A stretch of DNA of 64,000 nt from Iris pallida. Lineage: Eukaryota; Streptophyta; Magnoliopsida; Asparagales; Iridaceae. A program made the position numbers and the translations under genes. The notes beneath the pieces were generated by a model. The model was not told the origin of the DNA. It was given only the letters and a program-made list of their open reading frames with translations, and made no database searches. Positions 58,855-64,000 of this stretch are shown here, piece after piece. Each line of letters begins with the position of its first letter. Positions within the stretch are counted from its first letter, which is position 1. The DNA lies in NCBI GenBank assembly GCA_029216955.1, contig JANAVB010016201.1, forward strand, positions 1 to 64,000, read 5' to 3'.

Positions 58855-60340
58855 ATGGCAACTGTGAAATTCACAAGTGAAGGCAAGCCACAAACAGACC
58901 TCCACTGTTTGACGGCACAAACTACACCTATTGGAAAACACGTATGAGTTTCTTTCTGAAATCTCTTGATTTTGATTTGTGGTCTATGGTTATTGATGGC
59001 TACAAAAAGCCACCTCGTATAAATGTTGATGGAGTTTAACTGAAAAACCCCATGACAAATATACAGAGGAAGAAAAGAAAAAGACCACTCTTGACGCACG
59101 TGCTATTAACACTTTATTTTGTGCTTTAGGCAGAACTGAATTCAACAGGGTGTCTATCTGCACAACTGCAAATGAAGTATGAAAACTTCTTGAAGTCACA
59201 CATGAGGGCACAACTCAAGTCAAAGAATCAAAGGTCAGCAGACTTACTCAAGAGTATGAGGCGTTCAAGATGAAGCCCAACGAAACAGTTTCTCAGATGT
59301 TCGAAAGATTCTTGGATATTGTAAATCTTTTGTCCTCCCTAGGCAAAGATTACAGTAACCATGAAACGATTCGCAAACTTCTGCGAGCACTTACAAAGAA
59401 CTGGATTCCGAAGGCTACTACAATCATTGAAGGAAACAACCTCACTACCATGACACTTGAAGTACTCATGGGTAATCTACTCACTCACGAACTAGAGCTA
59501 CAAGACTTTGAAGAGCCTGCACCAAAGGAGAAGATGATCGCTTTCAAAGCTCAGCACAGAAGATCTACTGAAGATGATTCAGACAACAGTGAATCTGATG
59601 CTGAAGATCAACCACTCCTTGCAAGAAAATTCAAAAGATTCTTGAGATATGAGAAGAAGACAAAAGAGAATAATGGCAGCAACAACTGGTATCAAGATGA
59701 CACTGTCTGCTACGGCTGCAAGAAGAAAGGACACATGAAGAAGGACTGTCCTACAAATTTATCAACAAGCAAGAAGAGCAACAGATACGAGAAAAGGAAC
59801 CTGAAGAGACCAACATCTCGGAAGTATGCCAACACCAGCATATGGCATGAAAGTGAAGCCAGCGACTCAGAAGATGAACAATCAGAAGATGCTGCAAATG
59901 TATGCTTTATGGCATCCGATCAGGTACTCTCTGAACCTATAGTTGATACATATGATGACTTCACCTTTGAGCAATTAGGAGAAGCCTTCAGTGAACTGTT
60001 AAGTGATTACAGGAAACTGTGTAGCAAATATCAGACCTCTAAGAAGGTACTCAAAGAGTACAAAGGTGAAATAGGAAGACTTACCGACCTACTAACTGAG
60101 GTTAAAGATAATGTTAGTGAGTCTGGTGAGATTTCTTCTATTAAGCTCTTATTACACGAGACTACCAAGTCATCCGAAGAAAAAGACAAGGTTATTGACC
60201 AACTGAAAGAAGAACTTTCTAAAAAGAAGAAAAGTCTTCAACGTGCACAAGTCAGAATGGAAGCACTCACTTCTGACTATACTAAGTTATATGACACTTC
60301 CAAAAGATTGGAAATTAGGTTAGGAAAACAGCCTGAGACT
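58855..60340 (+). pseudogene. gag: Copia-C gag, first part
   Basis: ATG at 58855 (MATVKFTSEGKPQ). A frameshift near 58900 is followed by PPLFDGTNYTYWKTRMSFFL, the gag N-terminal motif. Stops lie at about 59036 and 59178. The UBN2 domain runs through QMFERFLDIVNLLSSLGKDY and HETIRKLLRALTKNWIPKAT. A zinc knuckle CYGCKKKGHMKKDC is at about 59707-59748, followed by a Ser/Asp/Glu-rich stretch and a Lys/Glu-rich coiled coil (DKVIDQLKEELSKKKKSLQR). The frame runs into the solo LTR at 60341. Confidence 0.93.
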
Positions 60341-61532
60341 TGTTTTCCATAAATAAATTCACTTTATTTATTTTGTATCTGAGAAAATTACAACTGTAGG
60401 AATCTAATCTAGAAGACGATTACTTTATCCCTTGGACGATACGATGAAGAAAACTCGAACTTTGAAGAACTTGGACAGCAACTGGGCAATCTCTCTGTTC
60501 TCTCTGAAAATGACCTCTCGTCCCTGATGAAGATGAAGAAACTCTTTTTTATAGAGTTCAGGATAACTGTCCTTAAGCATACGCTCAGGTAGTTACTTGA
60601 CGTGTGCATAACTGCAGGGACGCGTGGCGAATTCTGATAGAGACACATTAGCGTGCGGTTGAAAGTAGTGGAGCATGCTCAGGAGAGATTGATGGCCTGG
60701 ATGCCACGTTGCATAACTTCTAGAGAAGTGGATAACTGGTACAGGACACGTGAGAACGTGTATTGACTGTAATCCTGGATATGGTTGCTGTAATACGCTA
60801 CCTTGTTGAAGGAGAGTTATACGCTGACTTGGACAGCGTAGTGCCATAGGAAATCCATACGCTCACTTTATGGGCAAGAAGGTGAGGTCATACGCTCGCT
60901 TGGTTAACAAGGAATCATGTGAGGTCCATACGCTCACTTGGTTAACAAGGAATCATGTGAGGTCCATACGCTCACTTGACTGTGTGAGGAAGGAGTCATG
61001 TGAGGTCGATACGCTCACTTGACTGTGTGAGGAAGGAGTCATGTGAGGTCGATACGCTCACTTGACTGGGTGAAGAAGGAGTCATGTGAGGTTGATACGC
61101 TCACTGGAGAAGTGGCCACGTGGCTATCATCAATCTTCTTTGGTACACCATATCTTCCCATAACTGACAAAATCTTCTCGAGCGTCGTGACTGCGGATTT
61201 GACGGCTGACAGACTGTCAAAACTGACAGTAATGATGGCTTTTGTATTTATGAAGGCTGCTGAGTTGTCCTCGTAAAAGACAAAACCGACTCTTCGAAAA
61301 CCTATACGACGGTTACTTTTCTCGTAACAGCTGTCTTTGTACGAAAGATGAAGTGTCAGATTCATTGCTCATTTAAACATATGTTGTGCTGTCACTTCAG
61401 TAAATAATAAAATATTTACTGAGCGTATGGCTTTTGAATGAGCGTACAACCCTAAATTGAGCGTATGGCTTCAACTGTCATCTGTCTTTAAGCGTATGGA
61501 TGACAGCGTGTCATAATTTTCCACATCCTACA
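60341..61532 (-). mobile_element. Solo LTR inside Copia-C gag
   Basis: 1,192 bp starting TGTTTTCCATAAATA and ending CCACATCCTACA, flanked by AGACT at 60336-60340 and 61533-61537. On the minus strand a TATAAAAAAG box lies at about 60553-60544 and AATAAA signals at about 60370, so the LTR reads leftward. It contains a tandem array with the core GTGAGGTC(C/G)ATACGCTCACT (about 60880-61105, units roughly 38-43 bp) and many further AGCGTATG copies. The copia gag frame continues on the other side. Confidence 0.93.
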
Positions 61533-61537
61533 AGACT

Positions 61538-62330
61538 GCTGCTTCCTACCCTAACACATGTCACTTACCAAAAAATTGGAACATTCCCAAACCTAATACT
61601 GTCAGACCTAACCCTATCAAACCTTTGCCTAAAAAGGTTATGCCTAGACAGGATAATAGGTATGCTTTCTTCTATACTAGAAAACCTAAACCTACCAACC
61701 ATGCACACCACTCAGCTTTCAACACTCAACATGCTAAATATCATTATTGTGGCCTCATTGGTCATATATCTTCTGCATATAGAATCAGAAAGCTAGTAGA
61801 TTTAAATATTTATGTATGGATACCGAAAGCTAACCAGTCAGGACCCTACAAGAAATGGGTACCAAGAGTTTCATCTGCAAATTGTTTTGTAGATGGGACA
61901 CCCTTCACATGCTATGAGCAAATGGATCCTCGACAGCAGTTGCTCACGGCACATGACCGGTGATGCTTCATTATTCGCAACACTGTCGAAGAGGAATAAA
62001 GAAGGATATGTCTCCTTCGGCAATAATTTAAAAGGGTATATAATCGGTATTGGTGATATTGGTAAAGCTCCATATCCAGTGATTAAAGATATTTGTCTTG
62101 TTACTGAGTTAAAGCATAATCTGCTCAGCATAAGCCATTTAGCTGATCACGGTTATGGTATTAACTTCGTAAAAGACAAATGTACTATTATTGATAGTTC
62201 AACTGGTAGTACTATATTTGAAGGTATTAGAGAAGACAATATATATGTTTTCTATTTGTTGGAAGATACTAATATTTCAGGTAGATATTTAATGGCTAAA
62301 AGCGATGAGAGTCATCTGTGGCATATGAGA
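61538..62330 (+). pseudogene. Copia-C gag C-terminus and protease
   Basis: Continues gag after the solo LTR with Pro/Lys-rich text (IPKPNTVRPNPIKPLPKKVM) and a second, degenerate zinc knuckle (YHYCGLIGHISSAY). After a frameshift near 61900 comes the protease WILDSSCSRHMTGD, in which the usual D-S-G-C has Ser for Gly, then YVSFGNNLKGYIIGIGDIGK and LKHNLLSISHLADHGYGINF. Confidence 0.92.
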
Positions 62331-63294
62331 CTCGGTCATGCAAATATGGATACTATTTCCAAATTATCCAAGAAGAAGCTAGTACGCAGTTTACCAGACA
62401 TTACATTCAAGAAGGATTCGGTATGCAGTCAATGTAAAAAGAACAAAGCTACTCGATCCTCTTTCAAGTCAATAAATGCTGTATGTACTACTAGACCTCT
62501 ACAATTACTACATATGGACTTATTTGGTCCTAGCAGAGTTGCTAGCCTCGGAGGTAAGCTATATGCTTTTGTAATTGTAGATGATTATTCTAGATACACG
62601 TGGGTATATTTTTTGACACGCAAAAATGATGCATTATCGAAATTTGTCACCTTTTGCAAGAAAGTACAGAATGAAAAAGGTTACATGATTACTCGTATTA
62701 GAAGCGATCATGGATGCGAATTCGAGAATGCAGAGTTTGAGCAATTTTGTGACACACGGTTTTATACACGAGTTCTCCTGCCCTAGGACTCCACAACAAA
62801 ATGGAGTTGTGGAACGTAAGAACAGAACTCTATCCGAAATGGCCAGAGTAATGTTAAACCAGTTTAGTCTACCCAAGTATTTCTGGACTGAAGCTGTCAA
62901 TACAGTTTGTTTTGTTCTCAATAAAGTTCTAATTCGACCCAAATCGAAGAAGACTCCATTTGAGTTATGGTTTGATAGAATTCCATCAGTTTCATATTTT
63001 AGAATATTTGGTTGTAAATGTTTTATTCTTAATACTAAAGATAATTTGGGAAAGTTTGACGAAAAGGCCGATGAAGGTATATTTTTAGGTTATGCGGGCA
63101 AAAGCAAAGGATACAGAGTCTTCAACAAGAGAACCATGATCATTGAAGAGTCGATCAATGTCACCTTTGATGAACTAAATCAAACGACAATCGATGACAA
63201 TGACGAAGATCTCAATGTACCCAGCAAAGCACCAGCTGATCCTCCTAGAGAAGATCCAGAAACCAGCTACCTTCGGAGTCTGCCAAAAGATTGA
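62331..63294 (+). pseudogene. Copia-C integrase
   Basis: HHCC zinc domain from LWHMRLGHANMDTI (62317) through CSQCKKNKATRSSF, catalytic core LLHMDLFGPSRV, FVIVDDYSRYTWVYFL and RSDHGCEFENAEFEQF, then after a frameshift near 62755 SCPRTPQQNGVVERKNRTLS. The D, D and E catalytic residues are recognisable. C-terminal text SKGYRVFNKRTMIIEESINV completes the domain. Confidence 0.94.
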
Positions 63295-64000
63295 AGTTCA
63301 CGGCTGATCATCCAAAGGACTTGGTAATTGGTGAGATTACCAAGGGTGTAAGTACTCGCTCATCTAATAAAGATATATCTTCTTGTGTTGCTTTTGTATC
63401 TCAGTTTGAACCCAAAAATTTTGATGAAGCATGTAGTGATAATTTTTGGATAGATGCTATGCAAGAGGAATTAAACCAATTTGAACGGAATCAAGTTTGG
63501 GAACTTGTTCCCAAGCCTATTGATCATCCGGTCATTGGCACCCGATGGGTATTCCGTAATAAACTGAAAGAGAATGGTTTAGTGACTCGTAATAAGGCTC
63601 GACTCGCAGCTCAAGGATACAATCAAGAAGAAGGTATCGACTACGATGAGACTTATGCCCCAGTTGCGAGATTAGAATCCATTCGCATGTTATGTGCATT
63701 TGCATGTTTTCATAATTTTAAATTGTGTCAAAAGCGTATTTTAAATGGTTTTTATAAAAGAAGAGGTTTATGTAGCTCAACCATCCGGTTTTACTGATTT
63801 CAAATTTTCTGAATATGTTTTCAAGTTGAAGAAAGCTTTATACGGTTTGAAACAAGCCCCTCGTGCTTGGTACGATCGTCTAAGCTCTTTTCTACTTGAT
63901 AACGGTTTTTCAAAGGGAAAGGTTGACACTACTTTGTTTATAAAGTCTATGAATAATAATATTCTTTTGATTCAAGTCTATGTAGATGATATTATCTTTG
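63291..64000 (+). pseudogene. Copia-C reverse transcriptase, incomplete at window end
   Basis: WIDAMQEELNQFERNQVWEL starts the RT, with VIGTRWVFRNKLKENG and EEGIDYDETYAPVARLESIR. The first catalytic box is damaged: after FKLCQ a small deletion near 63730 removes the MDVK residues, including the catalytic Asp, and shifts the frame. The following frame reads [31 protein letters not shown] and, at the very end, VYVDDIIF with an intact YVDD. Confidence 0.94.

Larger units (their letters stand above)
57893..64000 (+). mobile_element. Copia-C: third Ty1/copia element, cut by the window end
   Basis: An LTR-like leader with TATA box, a tRNA-Met-type primer site, a long gag with zinc knuckle and coiled coil, protease, integrase and most of the RT are present; RNase H and the 3' LTR lie beyond 64000. 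The DSxCSRHMTG protease motif and the large gag are typical of the SIRE/Maximus and Tork groups; which one is not certain. A solo LTR interrupts gag. Multiple frameshifts show it is inactive. Confidence 0.92.

Noticed and set aside
1..64000. Endogenous pararetrovirus or other viral sequence
   Set aside because: All RT-bearing sequences have copia or LINE domain orders, and the copia copies have LTR or integrase context; no movement or coat protein-like regions were seen.
1..64000. tRNA or rRNA genes
   Set aside because: The tRNA-like matches are 12-13-bp primer-binding sites next to LTRs, not full tRNA genes; no rRNA text was recognised.

Overview
This window is repeat-dominated nuclear DNA from a flowering plant. 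The signs are three Ty1/copia retrotransposons, large gypsy-type LTRs, primer-binding sites matching plant initiator tRNA-Met (TGGTATCAGAGC-like), an L1-type plant LINE, and a CACTA (En/Spm) DNA transposon with TNP2 and Transposase_24-type genes. I cannot name the species. I found no intact host gene, rRNA, tRNA or CRISPR array; nearly every long open frame is a decayed transposon fragment, a microsatellite translation or a frame shadow.

Layout. 1-5059 is flanking DNA with a 38-bp minisatellite (about 50-1215), a palindromic minisatellite (about 2105-2870) and a TTA microsatellite. 5060-47717 is one gag-only copia element (Copia-A, target duplication TGGGG), split inside gag by a CACTA transposon (5814-44990, target duplication AAC). 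The CACTA lies in minus orientation. It carries a decayed TNP2 transposase (8697-33066) and a Transposase_24-type gene (6636-8525), and was itself hit three times: by a 3.15-kb solo LTR (8844-11996, duplication TCTAC), by a LARD-like LTR element (12079-29701, duplication GGTAT) and by a second copia (Copia-B, 34670-42501, duplication GATCA/GATTA). The LARD-like element has another non-autonomous LTR element (15327-22843, duplication CCTGG) inside its 5' LTR. Target duplications bracket every level, so the order of events can be read directly. Without the nested elements the CACTA is about 10.5 kb.

47718-64000: short flanking DNA, then two gypsy-type LTR segments in minus orientation (48551-50300 and 50301-about 52642), a decayed LINE on the minus strand (about 52643-57500), a head-to-head LINE fragment (about 57550-57880), and the first 6 kb of a third copia (Copia-C, from about 57893 to the window end). 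A solo LTR (60341-61532, duplication AGACT) interrupts the gag of Copia-C.

How the parts relate. The CACTA pair (TNP2 catalytic protein plus Transposase_24-type partner) would act on the CACTACCAAAAT ends and the subterminal TAGCGACG arrays. Both genes are now broken by stops, frameshifts and insertions. The two LARD-like elements have no recognisable gag or pol and would have depended on enzymes from elsewhere. The most unusual points are the fully bracketed nest, two related 3-kb LTRs facing in opposite directions 82 bp apart in one transposase exon, an apparent leader-exon/intron/short-acidic-ORF layout inside several gypsy LTRs, and the palindromic minisatellite.
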